The notes beneath the pieces are model-generated. The model was not told the DNA's origin. It worked only from the letters and a program-made list of their open reading frames with translations, and did no database searches. 64,000 nt of DNA, taken from the NCBI RefSeq assembly GCF_000376385.1, contig NZ_AQWN01000009.1, positions 110,802 through 174,801 on the forward strand. The letters are read 5' to 3'. Both the position numbers and the translations under genes were made by a program. Positions 49,101 to 59,422 of the stretch are shown in pieces (position 1 is the first letter of the stretch; every line of letters begins with the position of its first letter). Source of the DNA: Desulfurispora thermophila DSM 16022 (GTDB taxonomy: Bacteria; Bacillota; Desulfotomaculia; Desulfotomaculales; Desulfurisporaceae).

Positions 49101-49480
49101 GAACGACCGCGATTATTGGCCCGCCGGCCTGAAATACTTTTTGCCTACCTGCACGGCTCCTTCCTGCATGCCGAGTACTGCGGCGACATCGACAGTGCCA
49201 TATATGTTGAAGACACAGCGCTGCAGCAGGACCACTGGGTGTACGAGGCACAGCTGGCCATGCTGCTGACCCGCTGGCCGGTATGCCCGTAGATGTGCTG
49301 ATCTTGAATTTCGCCCCCGTGGCCGTACGCTAACATACCACCTGCGGCAAAGTGATTTTCAGCAGAGATGAACCGGCCCGCTTCACTTTCCTGGAGAAAA
49401 CCTGGCAGGAGTACTTCGACTGCCAGCCCATGTTCCGGGCTTTTTACCGTGATTTGTTGAGCAGTGACGAAATAAATTAA
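49101..49480 (+). pseudogene. Decayed MNT-type nucleotidyltransferase (MntA-like)
   Basis: The frame first reads EILFAYLHGSFLHAEYCGDI and DSAIYVED, with the GS...DxD active site of minimal nucleotidyltransferases that act as antitoxins to HEPN toxins. It shifts frame near 49272, continues GMPVDVLILNFAPVAV, meets an in-frame TAA at 49331, then reads KVIFSRDEPARFTFLEKTWQ to a TAA at 49478. So it carries at least one frameshift and one nonsense mutation. No HEPN partner is next to it. Confidence 0.7.
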
Positions 49481-49678
49481 GCCAGAAAAGAAAATGCCTG
49501 TACTCTATTGCTTGTTACTGGTAGTGACAAAGGACTGCCAGCAACAAATAATAGAAAGGCTTCTCTCCGAATGATAATAGTTTATACAGGCTTTGCTCAA
49601 AAAGCCAGTCTACAATTTCCCCGCGTTGCCAATACCAAACTCCTCCGCCCCAATTAAGCTTAAAAAGACATATTCCCT

Positions 49679-52393
49679 CTACCTCCATCCCACCATCAAA
49701 TGCCTCCTTTTCTCAATACTATCCAACACTTTTGCACAACTTTCCCAGTCAACCTTGCCCACATTGACATGATACCTTAGTTCAAAGGGGTGTTTTTTGG
49801 GCATTGCATCAATTTTCCGTTTAGCTTCTTCAATATTTTTTAAGGCCACATCAATCCATACATCTTCCAGAACATCAGGTATTTGTCCAAACATGCCGTA
49901 TATACTGGCAAACCTTTCCGAAAGCAAAGCGTGCACTCTGTCTTCAACCGAATCCTTATACCTCATGTTGTAGATATAAACCTTTTCGTAAACCTGCCCT
50001 ATGCGTTGAATCCTTCCCTTGCGTTGTTCAAGCCTGGTCGGGTTCCAGGGCAAGTCCAGGTTTACCAAACAGCCTAAAGTCTGCAAATTTAACCCTTCGC
50101 TAGCCGCGTCGGTACCAACCAAAATCCTGATTTCCCGCTGCCTCACCATTCTTTTTATTTCTTCTTTACTACGTTTTTCATAGAGACCATCCACAATAAT
50201 GCCCGACCTGTCCCCACCAGCGTAGATACCAATTTTTTCATGGGGCAAATCCATGGACAAATTTTCGGCCACCCAATGGGCAGAATCATAGTATTGGGTA
50301 AAAATAATACACCCGCGCTCCAACCATTTTTCCTCCAACAAAAGCTTGAGCAACAACTTATACTTGGGATCCTTTTCCTTGTTAGCCTCAAGGGCTCTGA
50401 TAAATTTAACCAGACAAGCCCTTTCTTCATCGGTCATATTTTTTATTTGGTTCTTCAAAACCTTGTCCTCAGCAACATCATCTTCTTCATAGTCCTCCTC
50501 ATCTGCCGCATTACCCCAATTGGACAGCATCTTTTCCGCAGTGTTCTTACCGGCAATAATAGTACTGCCCAGCCTTTTTAAGAGCAGGGCTTTTAGAAAT
50601 CCCCCACCTTTAACCCTCTTTTGCAACAGCTCGCAGAACTCCTCAGCATAACCATAAGCTTCTCTCAAGTACGGCGGTAAAACTATCGCCTCGTCGTCGC
50701 TTTCCCCCAGCAACTCCACCTCCACCTTTTTCAGGTAGGGTTCTCCTGTTTCGGGATTTATGGTATTCTCAAGAAAATCTCTTGTTCTGCGCACAATATG
50801 CCTGATAAAGGGGTTATGCTCAACAATAAAATTATCATCTATTATTCTCCCAATCCTACGTAAATCTGGACCGCTTAACTGCTCAATAACCTCTGGTTTA
50901 ATAACAAATTCATCATCCTGCATCCCAAGTTGTCTCCTGATACGCCCGAAAGTCATCTCCCCCTCAGACGTCGGCGGGAAGGGATTCCTCAACCATTCCC
51001 AATTCTCCCTATCATGACGCCCCAAAACCTCTTTCTGCATGATCAAATTAAGTGCCCTACCGGGGTATCTCCTCCACATGCTAAAGGGATTGCCGAGTAC
51101 ACTGTCATTGCCCTGGGAAAGGATGTTCAACAAATCCCAGGCCTCAATGGGATACATTTGCACAGGTGTGGCGGTAGCCAACAACATGCTTTTAGTGCGT
51201 TTGGAAATTTCCAATAGAAAATTTAGTAAATTATTGGGAACCGGCTTTTCGTCCTCTTTGCCAGGCCCCAAATTTTTCCTCCTCGCCCTGTGGGCTTCAT
51301 CAACAATAACACATTCGTATTCCATATTTAAAAGGTGCTGTACCTGCTCAGAGTTGGCTGTAATTAATCCCTGAGAAACAATCCCCACCCGCCGGGGACA
51401 TTTTTTTATGGCTGCATCACCGCTGGCCGGATATTTTATGCCATTTTCATCCACCCATTCTTTACCGGTCCAAACGGCCGAAGGCATGTCCAACAGCGTA
51501 TTAATTTCATCCTGCCACTGCCATAAAAGGGTCTTTGGTGCAATAACCAGTATGGGTTTGTCACCGTGAAATGCCATCAACTGAGCCGCAAGGGCCAGCT
51601 GCACCGTCTTGCCCAGTCCTACCATATCAGCCAGCACATACCTGGCCCCACATGACCTCTTATGAGCATTGTAGACCAGGTTGACAAAATATTTCTGATG
51701 CTCCCAAAGGCCGAACTCCTGACGATAAACAGGAGCTTCAACAACGGCAGCCGCCGGTTCAGGATCTTTGCGCCATTCTTCAACTGAATAAATGACCTTT
51801 CTTTCCGAAATCCGCTTAATATCTTCAATTACGAACTCGGCGAGGGGCACCGCGTACGGACTATGCCAGAAGTAATCAAACTCCTCCTGAACCCATTTTA
51901 CCCCCTCCGCTGAATCATCTTCCCAGAGTACCTCGTAATTCAGCTTCCATCCAGCATAAGTTTCATTCACACTGCCAATAAAGGAAGTTTTGCTGCCATC
52001 TTGCAGAGTAATCACACCGGCCTTGCCGTGAATAAGGCCAAACACATCATTGGGCAATACTTTGATTAACAGTTTCCCACTCTTTATCAGGTGATAGAAT
52101 TTTTTCAATCTCGCAGCGGCATTGCTGTACAATTCCTCGGGTTTTTTGCTACACCATTCCCGCCGCATGGCATTGACCGCAGCACCAGCAGTTACTACAT
52201 CCTCTTTTTGCATTTCCGAATTGCAAACGACTCTAACACATCCCTGCATTTGCTCAATAGCTTCACCAGCTATCTCCAGAAGGGAAGAACTGAAATAACC
52301 AGCTATACGATCATAGCTCAGTGCACCCTTTAGCTTATCATTTAAAAAAGCCGCATCCAGTCTCTTTCTGCGGGAAGAATATCGATAAATCAA
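49679..52393 (-). CDS. SNF2-type helicase with N-terminal PLD domain (defence operon)
   Basis: A 904-aa protein. Residues 1-190 form a phospholipase-D-like domain (SYDRIAGYFSSSLLEIAGEA; IHGKAGVITLQDGSKTSFIG, then SVNETYAG). A superfamily 2 helicase follows: Walker A YVLADMVGLGKTVQLALAA near 270, DEAH box CVIVDEAHRARR near 365, and C-terminal motifs CIIFTQYYDSAHWVAENL and EQRKGRIQRIGQV. It is the last gene of the operon, 15 bases after the methyltransferase. Such PLD-helicase proteins act as effectors in modification-linked defence. TTG start. Confidence 0.88.
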   Translation of the reverse strand: MIYRYSSRRKRLDAAFLNDKLKGALSYDRIAGYFSSSLLEIAGEAIEQMQGCVRVVCNSEMQKEDVVTAGAAVNAMRREWCSKKPEELYSNAAARLKKFYHLIKSGKLLIKVLPNDVFGLIHGKAGVITLQDGSKTSFIGSVNETYAGWKLNYEVLWEDDSAEGVKWVQEEFDYFWHSPYAVPLAEFVIEDIKRISERKVIYSVEEWRKDPEPAAAVVEAPVYRQEFGLWEHQKYFVNLVYNAHKRSCGARYVLADMVGLGKTVQLALAAQLMAFHGDKPILVIAPKTLLWQWQDEINTLLDMPSAVWTGKEWVDENGIKYPASGDAAIKKCPRRVGIVSQGLITANSEQVQHLLNMEYECVIVDEAHRARRKNLGPGKEDEKPVPNNLLNFLLEISKRTKSMLLATATPVQMYPIEAWDLLNILSQGNDSVLGNPFSMWRRYPGRALNLIMQKEVLGRHDRENWEWLRNPFPPTSEGEMTFGRIRRQLGMQDDEFVIKPEVIEQLSGPDLRRIGRIIDDNFIVEHNPFIRHIVRRTRDFLENTINPETGEPYLKKVEVELLGESDDEAIVLPPYLREAYGYAEEFCELLQKRVKGGGFLKALLLKRLGSTIIAGKNTAEKMLSNWGNAADEEDYEEDDVAEDKVLKNQIKNMTDEERACLVKFIRALEANKEKDPKYKLLLKLLLEEKWLERGCIIFTQYYDSAHWVAENLSMDLPHEKIGIYAGGDRSGIIVDGLYEKRSKEEIKRMVRQREIRILVGTDAASEGLNLQTLGCLVNLDLPWNPTRLEQRKGRIQRIGQVYEKVYIYNMRYKDSVEDRVHALLSERFASIYGMFGQIPDVLEDVWIDVALKNIEEAKRKIDAMPKKHPFELRYHVNVGKVDWESCAKVLDSIEKRRHLMVGWR

Positions 52394-52408
52394 TTAACCC
52401 TCACCCGC

Positions 52409-55321
52409 CTACACACCGTCGTTCTTGACCAGCTCGGCAAGTAATCTGGCATATCCTGCCTCCTCTTGCCAATGAGACATGGTATCAATATGCTCCAGGG
52501 TAGAAATGTAATTTAATATTTCTATGATCATGTTTCTTTGTTGCCAGTAATTGGGCAACTCGTTTTTCAACCAGTTTCTTCCCTTCAGGGTATCTTCCTC
52601 CTTAATTGCCTGATGCAGAGCCGCCAGCACATTACGCAGTAGGGAATTGCTGAATCTGTCGGTACCACCCAATCCCCTCATCCCAAACTCCAGCGCCGTC
52701 CTAAGCCTGGCCTGATTAGCGCGAACAGAGGCAAGCAGGGCTTTGTATTCCTTAACGCCAAACCCGCGGGCCAGTTCCTGATAGGCCCCAATCTGACACA
52801 CCCCGTTCTTTTCCAGCTCAAGACCTTTAATATAAAACCTTTCTTCCGGTATCAGCATTTTCCATATGTAAGAATCAAAACCCCCGGGCGTCAGATAATC
52901 GTAAGCAATTTTTACCGCTTCATGGATAATCTTCTCTACTGGAGACTGCTCCCCATGGTTTCTGGCCTTAGAAAGTTCATAATGGACGTCTATGTCTTCA
53001 ATCTGCTTATAAGATGTCAATACTTTCAGTGAGGCCGCATAGGCTGCCAGTAAATAGTCCGCATCGCTGAAATTGGGTTCTTCCCGGTCGTCCAAATCCC
53101 GCATGCTGTCAATTTGCCTTTTCACTTCCAGTTCAATTTCCGGATATAGCTCATCCAGGTAGGCGGTCTCTTCCGAAGTCTGTTTACGGAGCACCAGGAG
53201 CACAGTTCCTTTTACATAATTGCCCTGCTTCAAGCCGCTGGCATCGGTCTCGGTAGCAATATTCCAGGCCGCCGTAACCCTTAAACCGGCCGCCCACAGG
53301 ATCATGGTTAAGTCGGCCCACACACTCACATTCTGGTGGGTAAACATGACAATCTGCAGCCCGTTGTCAGGCATGTGCTTGGCCAGGTTTTTGTATATCT
53401 CCACCATGCTCTGGTTAAAGCTCTGCCCCGAACCCTTTACCGCCAGGGCTCTTTTGCTGTCGGCATACCAGTCGGGGAAAATTTTGAGCAACATTTTTTT
53501 GTCCCAAGCCAGAAAGAACTCACTCAGTTCATGGTAGTTTATTGCATCCGCATAAGGAGGATCGGTAAGCCAGATATCACATGTCCTTTCATTATTCCTT
53601 GCATCTGATGTGATTGTATTTCGAGCAACATTTATATTAAATGATTGAAAATCAATGAACCAAGATCCTGATAGCAAATTCAGTGCTTTACTACCATAGT
53701 TGTAAACAGTATTCAGTGCTTGATTATAAAATGTCTGTGCTATCGATTCCCTTGCCTCACCCACACCCCATCGGCAAAGTTTTGAATTCCAATCACAACA
53801 CTTATTTACCCCCAATAATCCAACAACCTTCTCTTCCTTCGTCCCGGCGTGTTTATCAATTAGTTCCATAAGCAAACCCTGCACCAAAAGCTGCCTCGGG
53901 TTAAACAAATGATGCCAATAGGTCCAACCTCTTGTCCTGATGGGCTCAGATGTCTTATCACCCTCTTCAATAATGCTGCTTGGTACATATCCTTTTTCCT
54001 GCCACTCCTGAAATTTCTCTGTCAGGAGCTGTTTCACCCTCTCTTCCCTGGCCAGATCCTCCGGAGTCGGGGCAGTGTAATACCTCTCTGTCTGTATATT
54101 GCCATTTTCATCCATAAAGTTTTTCTCATAGCGAATGCAGTAAAGCCTTTCCTGGAAGACATCGTCGGGGCGGGGGAGGAATTCATGGGCTTCCCAGCGG
54201 CGCAGGCCGTATTCCACCGTCCCGTCTTGCTTTTTCCTGTCCTTGCGCAGGGCCGGAATGGGGGTGGACTTTTGACAGTGGGGACAATACAAACTGCCCT
54301 CCTTTATGGTCACCATATTTTCAGCCTGCCGCATTTCATGCTCCGTGACATTGGACTTGATGTCAATATCAAATCCCCTGTCGGCATTTTCTCTTAGCAG
54401 GGCTACCGTCCCTGACCCCTTACCAATAATCCAGGAGGGAGCCAGGGGTACCCGCCAGCCGCATTCGGGACAAACGGTTTCATGGCAATACAGGTATGAA
54501 TTTGCCCTTTGCCCCAGTTCATTATGCTCAATCCCCCAGGCGGTAATCTGTTTGTCCGCCAGGGCAAATATTTTCTCCTGAAAATCCCTCAGCTTTGCTA
54601 TTTCCTCGTTTGAAAGGCCATTTATATAGAGGGCCGCCCAGGTTAATAACATGGCCACAGGGTTCAGATCGGAGGCATAAACAGCACAGCCCAGCCTGGC
54701 CGCCTCAAAGGGCACACTGCCCCCGCCACAAAAGCAGTCGCCAATAACGGGTATTTTGCCAAATCTTCTTTTCCCCAGTTCCTGCACCAGTTCCGGCAGG
54801 CTAGAGGCGTTTGTTCCCAGATGCGCATTAATCTCTTGCCATGCCGATTCGGGAAGGTTGTCCACTTCCTCGGGCCGTGCGCAGTAGGCCAACTTTTGGT
54901 CATACGAAAAGCGTTGAAACACCAAACGCTGCAGCGCTTCTTTTTCTGCCCTGGTTGTACCCTTTTTATAGGACAGCTTACCCCTGCCCTCATCTTGGAA
55001 ATACTTTTCCTTCTCGGCCGGGGACAAATTCTTATAAATCTCTTTCAAAGGTATGGGTTTATTTTTCCGCAACCATAGGCCTTCAGCATCCATGGTCAGT
55101 AACTTTAAAAAAATATCCCGATCTTTCTTTGGATCTGTACTGGCAGGCAACAGCAAACCGAGTAATGCCGCTCTGACAAGGATGAGGGGCTTTCTGCCCC
55201 ACCATTTTCCGAGACCGGTTAATGTTTGACTTTGTACAGCTTTTCTTTCTTTATAGCTCTCCTTAGAAACCTTTGAGACGGGGAACTGATCCTCTATGAA
55301 CGACTTATCAAAAGCCATCAT
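52409..55321 (-). CDS. DUF1156 DNA methyltransferase (defence operon)
   Basis: A 970-aa protein. The N-terminus has the DUF1156 pattern (QTLTGLGKWWGRKPLILVRA). The methyltransferase core is split: SAM-binding motif IPVIGDCFCGGGSVPFEAAR near 195 with ASDLNPVAMLL, and the catalytic motif LTDPPYADAINYHELSEFFL near 585, an N6-adenine/N4-cytosine-type DPPY. A zinc-finger-like region lies at about 285-345 (CHETVCPECGWRVP; LYCPHCQKS). It would modify host DNA to mark self. It is 21 bases after the DUF3780 gene. Confidence 0.9.
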   Translation of the reverse strand: MMAFDKSFIEDQFPVSKVSKESYKERKAVQSQTLTGLGKWWGRKPLILVRAALLGLLLPASTDPKKDRDIFLKLLTMDAEGLWLRKNKPIPLKEIYKNLSPAEKEKYFQDEGRGKLSYKKGTTRAEKEALQRLVFQRFSYDQKLAYCARPEEVDNLPESAWQEINAHLGTNASSLPELVQELGKRRFGKIPVIGDCFCGGGSVPFEAARLGCAVYASDLNPVAMLLTWAALYINGLSNEEIAKLRDFQEKIFALADKQITAWGIEHNELGQRANSYLYCHETVCPECGWRVPLAPSWIIGKGSGTVALLRENADRGFDIDIKSNVTEHEMRQAENMVTIKEGSLYCPHCQKSTPIPALRKDRKKQDGTVEYGLRRWEAHEFLPRPDDVFQERLYCIRYEKNFMDENGNIQTERYYTAPTPEDLAREERVKQLLTEKFQEWQEKGYVPSSIIEEGDKTSEPIRTRGWTYWHHLFNPRQLLVQGLLMELIDKHAGTKEEKVVGLLGVNKCCDWNSKLCRWGVGEARESIAQTFYNQALNTVYNYGSKALNLLSGSWFIDFQSFNINVARNTITSDARNNERTCDIWLTDPPYADAINYHELSEFFLAWDKKMLLKIFPDWYADSKRALAVKGSGQSFNQSMVEIYKNLAKHMPDNGLQIVMFTHQNVSVWADLTMILWAAGLRVTAAWNIATETDASGLKQGNYVKGTVLLVLRKQTSEETAYLDELYPEIELEVKRQIDSMRDLDDREEPNFSDADYLLAAYAASLKVLTSYKQIEDIDVHYELSKARNHGEQSPVEKIIHEAVKIAYDYLTPGGFDSYIWKMLIPEERFYIKGLELEKNGVCQIGAYQELARGFGVKEYKALLASVRANQARLRTALEFGMRGLGGTDRFSNSLLRNVLAALHQAIKEEDTLKGRNWLKNELPNYWQQRNMIIEILNYISTLEHIDTMSHWQEEAGYARLLAELVKNDGV

Positions 55322-55342
55322 CCAAACATCACCTTAGCTTAT

Positions 55343-55915
55343 TTATCTATTGCTTTGCTTTTTAATCAAGAGCTCAAATAAATTCATTTGTTTGTGTGTA
55401 TCTTCCACCGGATTTTCGGTAAGCGCATATTTGATGGCCTTGCGCCACCCCCGCCGGTCATGCAACCCCCCGGTGGCCGCATTGGTCATGGTAAATAACC
55501 ACCAGCGTTCCTCGGGGCTTAAGCCCAACCAGTTTTTTATGGCAATAGGAATGACCGAAGCGTCGCAGTCCTCAATGGCCCAGGCCAAAAGCACCATCTC
55601 CTTGCCCAAAAGGCGCTGCACCGGCACCTGCCCGGTATGCCACTTACCCACCGGTAGTTTTTCCTTTTTCAGTCTATTATTAAATTCGTCTCTTAAAGCA
55701 TTTTCTATCTGTTTCCACTTGTGTTTGCCCAGCTCCACTTTGGGCCTGTCCAGCATATAATCAATGGCCTGCACCGGCACATCCTCCTGCCAGTGGAAGC
55801 GTTCGTAGATCACAACAATTCCATCCACTTTACGAGGAATGGTTACTAAAAAATGGTGTTGAGACTCGGATGGGATGAAACCAAATCCCAAAACCTGCTT
55901 GGCCACCGGCATCAC
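55343..55915 (-). CDS. DUF3780 protein (defence operon)
   Basis: A 190-aa protein: LGFGFIPSESQHHFLVTIPR, GIVVIYERFHWQEDVPVQAI, then GKEMVLLAWAIEDCDASVIP and LGLSPEERWWLFTMTNAATG. This pattern belongs to DUF3780, which occurs almost only beside DUF499 ATPases and DUF1156 methyltransferases. Its function is unknown; it may be a specificity or assembly subunit. It overlaps the DUF499 gene by ATGA or GTGA and is plainly coupled. Confidence 0.85.
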   Translation of the reverse strand: MMPVAKQVLGFGFIPSESQHHFLVTIPRKVDGIVVIYERFHWQEDVPVQAIDYMLDRPKVELGKHKWKQIENALRDEFNNRLKKEKLPVGKWHTGQVPVQRLLGKEMVLLAWAIEDCDASVIPIAIKNWLGLSPEERWWLFTMTNAATGGLHDRRGWRKAIKYALTENPVEDTHKQMNLFELLIKKQSNR

Positions 55916-58900
55916 TGCACAATCTCCTGTTCCTTAAAATCACTGAAGGACATTTTCTTTTCCGCCACCCAATCCAGGAAATCCTGCCCTGAGCCAAACC
56001 ACACCACACCGTATTCCAGGCTAATGTTCACATTGCCATCACATAAGAAGTTTTCCCTAATACTGTCCATACTGTTAGTCAGCTTATCGGCATCAATGAT
56101 CATTGCGGAGCCCAGACTCAGGTCAATCCAGCTATCACCGCTTTTACCATCTCCCCTGAAGAAGACAACATTGACATCAGAAATCCGGGCATGGCGTTTT
56201 TTGAGCAAGTCGAGTTCCCGGTAGGTTTCCGCCGTATCATTTGTTTTACAGTGTCTATATAGTCTGAGGGGCTTTTCTTTGTCAACCGAAATAACCTTGC
56301 CCTTCCCCCGCTCGATTTTAATTTGCAGGGTCTCGGAATAAATCCCTTCTGCTTCCGCTACGGCCAGTACATAAGTGCAGTCCTGGGGAACAACAATTTC
56401 ACTCTGGTATATTCCACCATATTCTTTAGGATTGGAACCGTCCGTGGTATATCTGATGGAAACCGGCGGTATGGATTTCAGCTCTACAGCCTTGTCCTCT
56501 CCCCTGTCATAAACCCTGTACTTTACGGTTATTTTATTTTGCCACGGCACAGGTTCACCCGTAGCATGCTCACCTTTGCTGTCAACACACAAAAACCAGA
56601 GCTTGAGCTCGCTTGTTTTAAACTCGTTTAAGTTCTCCACAAGGCCTGCAGGGTTCGGTGCAGGTGCACCCACACCGTAATATACTCTATCCCCGTATTG
56701 CGGGATAAGTTTTAGTGTTACCTCGCCTGTTTCATCATCCCGGTGCAGTTCCTTAATCAAAACACCTGTTTTTTCCTTGGGGAAGGGCGGTTTTTCAATA
56801 TACCCGCCGTGTTCCCGCCAGATGCCCTTTTTGAGCATATCATCTTTAAGATCATCCAGCGCCCTGGGCAGGTGCCACTGCCAGGCAGGGTTGGTGGCAG
56901 CCCGCTCCTTCACATCGCTCCAACGCATTTCTTTCTGGGTAAACAAGCGGTCCTCACATTTTTTTCTAAAAGTATCGTCGGTTACATCGGTGGTAAACTT
57001 TTGTCTTTTCAAAAGCAGGTCCCTGATTTGTTGCTCACCGTTATAATCATTGCCTGTAAATTCCATTTGAAAATCTGCTTTAAGAAGACCGGCCTTGGTT
57101 GGATAGTACAACTGCACAAAGGTCTCCCGCGCCGCCTGCAACACATCAAGTTTAACCCTGTCTCTTTTTTCAAGTGCTTTTTGGTACTGCGGGTTGCTGG
57201 CAGATACCTTCTCTTCTTCCATCCTGGCAATAATGCTATTAATGGCCTTATGCTCTTTTGCAGCGTATAAAAGTTTGTCCATAGTGCTCCGGGAACCGGA
57301 CAGGAACATGACCCTGTTTTTGTAACGTTCGTTCTCATAGAACTTCTGCAAATCGGGATGCAAACCTATGCTTCCTGCATAAGGTTCAAAGAGAACAAGC
57401 AGTACCTTGTCCTCTGCAAGTCTAATTTCATCCACGGCAGGGAAAACCTGCACCTTTTGATAGCAATCGGCCAGAATGGGGGCAAACTTTTCTTCCAGGA
57501 ATACCCTTAATTCCTTTTTAGCATTCTCGTTATCATAAGATTCCACAAGGGAATTTAGCTCGGCAATGAGGTTCTTGGTGTTTTTGAAAAACAACCTGCC
57601 GTCCCTGTCTGTAAAGAGATACCAGGCCCGCATGACAAATTCATCCAGGGCCCGCTTTACACGGGTTATATCCTTCCCAGGCTCGCATAAATACCCCACT
57701 GTTTCCTGTAGCGAAAGTCCCAGTAAGGCATTGGGTATATCGGCCAGTGAGGAGACAAGAATAAGTTTAGCCAAATCCTGCATACAGGTTTCACTCATGG
57801 TTGCATCTATAACTTCCGCTACCGCCTTGCCGTTGGCTGCTATGTCATGGGCAATAGCGTTGGCAAGGGAGGGTTTGATCTGGGTCACCGCGGTAAGCAT
57901 TTCCGGGTCGTTCAGGTCAAAGTCATATACATTAACCAGATATTTCTCCCTTGCTTTGGGATTATCTCCCCGGTAAAGCTGGGAAATGATAATGCGCATG
58001 AGGCGGATCAAGCCACGCGTTTGCTGAAAGCCCGGGTTTTCCTTAAACCTGGCATATAAATCCCTAATGGAGGGGTGGAAAGGATAAGCATCTTTTACTC
58101 CTAAAAATACCTGTTCCGGGGACATATTGGTATATCCCATCTGCTTTGCTTCCAAAACCGCCTTCTTGTAGGCATTGGCAATCTCATTTACTTCACTTTC
58201 CGCCGGTAAATCCTTAAAAAGCCTTTTTCTCAATATGTGATACACTTCGTCAGAGGTGCTGCTCACAGGCTCAATGTTCAATGCAGAACGGTTCACTTCA
58301 TTTTCAAGTTCCTTAAAAGAGGACTGCAGTAGCTCGCTTCCACTCTCGTATGTGGCCTTTAAGTCTGATATGACAAGACAGACGTTGGCAAGTTCCTCTT
58401 TTCCCAGGGCATTAAAGAGGTTGGCTAAAGCAGTGGTTGTTACCGTGGCTAAATTGGAATCGCCTATTGGTTTGGATTTGGCATTTTCTAAATACGGCGG
58501 CAGCTCGTCAAGTAAAATTAGGAGAGGTTCGCCTTTTAAAAGGTTAATCCAGGCTGTCTGTCCGGGAGCCTGCAAAGGGGCATAGTAATCCTTAAAAACC
58601 TCTTTCTTGCCCAATTGCTCGGCAATTGCTCCCCAAATGCCGTAGGGAGCATCGCTTTCCCGGCCGGTAAAAGCTACGACTTTGATTTTTCCTAAATGGC
58701 TATTTTTAAATCTATCGCCCATTACTTTTTGTCTCAGCTCGGGATGCTTGGCCAGAAGACCCAGAGCAATCATATTATGGGTTTTACCGCCCCCCATGGA
58801 CTGGGTAAGTTTAATCAAACCGGTAGCTCCCTGTCTATGAAATCGCTTAAAAGCGGTTTCCAATAACACTTTCATGCCCTGGGTAAGAAAGGTTTCCTCA

Positions 58901-59019
58901 AAAAAGCGATAAGGGTCAATTCTGTTTTCCACAAGATCCGTTAAGTCGAGAACATCATCCCGCAATGTTTCATCAAAAACACTCTCCCGTGGTTGGCAGA
59001 GCTCATACAATGTTTTCAT
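55912..59019 (-). CDS. DUF499 AAA+-like ATPase (defence operon)
   Basis: A 1035-aa protein starting the four-gene operon. The Walker A (LTQSMGGGKTHNMIALGLLA) is near residue 72, and a Walker B-like EPLLILLDELPPYLENA is near 165. A long helical central part and a beta-rich C-terminus follow (KSIPPVSIRYTTDGSNPKEY). DUF499 proteins are large ATPases found in anti-phage loci with methyltransferases and helicases. It probably senses foreign DNA or drives translocation. AAGGGG precedes the ATG. Confidence 0.87.
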   Translation of the reverse strand: MKTLYELCQPRESVFDETLRDDVLDLTDLVENRIDPYRFFEETFLTQGMKVLLETAFKRFHRQGATGLIKLTQSMGGGKTHNMIALGLLAKHPELRQKVMGDRFKNSHLGKIKVVAFTGRESDAPYGIWGAIAEQLGKKEVFKDYYAPLQAPGQTAWINLLKGEPLLILLDELPPYLENAKSKPIGDSNLATVTTTALANLFNALGKEELANVCLVISDLKATYESGSELLQSSFKELENEVNRSALNIEPVSSTSDEVYHILRKRLFKDLPAESEVNEIANAYKKAVLEAKQMGYTNMSPEQVFLGVKDAYPFHPSIRDLYARFKENPGFQQTRGLIRLMRIIISQLYRGDNPKAREKYLVNVYDFDLNDPEMLTAVTQIKPSLANAIAHDIAANGKAVAEVIDATMSETCMQDLAKLILVSSLADIPNALLGLSLQETVGYLCEPGKDITRVKRALDEFVMRAWYLFTDRDGRLFFKNTKNLIAELNSLVESYDNENAKKELRVFLEEKFAPILADCYQKVQVFPAVDEIRLAEDKVLLVLFEPYAGSIGLHPDLQKFYENERYKNRVMFLSGSRSTMDKLLYAAKEHKAINSIIARMEEEKVSASNPQYQKALEKRDRVKLDVLQAARETFVQLYYPTKAGLLKADFQMEFTGNDYNGEQQIRDLLLKRQKFTTDVTDDTFRKKCEDRLFTQKEMRWSDVKERAATNPAWQWHLPRALDDLKDDMLKKGIWREHGGYIEKPPFPKEKTGVLIKELHRDDETGEVTLKLIPQYGDRVYYGVGAPAPNPAGLVENLNEFKTSELKLWFLCVDSKGEHATGEPVPWQNKITVKYRVYDRGEDKAVELKSIPPVSIRYTTDGSNPKEYGGIYQSEIVVPQDCTYVLAVAEAEGIYSETLQIKIERGKGKVISVDKEKPLRLYRHCKTNDTAETYRELDLLKKRHARISDVNVVFFRGDGKSGDSWIDLSLGSAMIIDADKLTNSMDSIRENFLCDGNVNISLEYGVVWFGSGQDFLDWVAEKKMSFSDFKEQEIVQ

Positions 59020-59247
59020 TAATTCTCAACCCCTTCTTAATGCCAGCCTTGTTTTTGGATAGTTTTGCATTTATCTGATAAATATATAATTGCCAACTTA
59101 TTATTGTTATTAACATATAATAACATAATTACTCAAACTGGGTAATTATTGTAAAATGCAACAATGAAATTATACATTCCTGTACTCCAGTTCCACATTA
59201 ACAATAAAATTCCTACCAGAAAAAGATAACTCTCTCTTCAAGTAAAA

Positions 59248-59271
59248 AAGCAGGCCCCACCGGTCCTGCTT
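59248..59271. terminator. Hairpin terminator in the intergenic region
   Basis: AAGCAGG (59248-59254) pairs with CCTGCTT (59265-59271), preceded by an A-run so that the minus strand ends in TTTTTT. It would insulate the defence operon from transcripts coming from the AT-rich island. Confidence 0.7.
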
Positions 59272-59397
59272 CTTTACCACCAACACGTGTTAATTTTAAA
59301 AACCCTTTCCTTTCCCTTCCCCTCCGCTCCAACCCGCATAAAATCTACATGAGATTTTATGGGAGGAAATAAAGTTTTTCTGTGAAGCAGTATTATA

Positions 59398-59422
59398 TGC
59401 TTTTGTCAATACAAAAGTCGAC
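59398..59422 (+). repeat. 25-bp direct repeat, left copy (IS-end-like)
   Basis: TGCTTTTGTCAATACAAAAG followed by TCGAC matches 63721-63745 at 23 of 25 positions, both in the same orientation. The core TGTCAA(C/T)ACAAAAG(T/C) resembles terminal repeats of IS21-type elements. No transposase gene is seen next to this copy. Confidence 0.65.
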
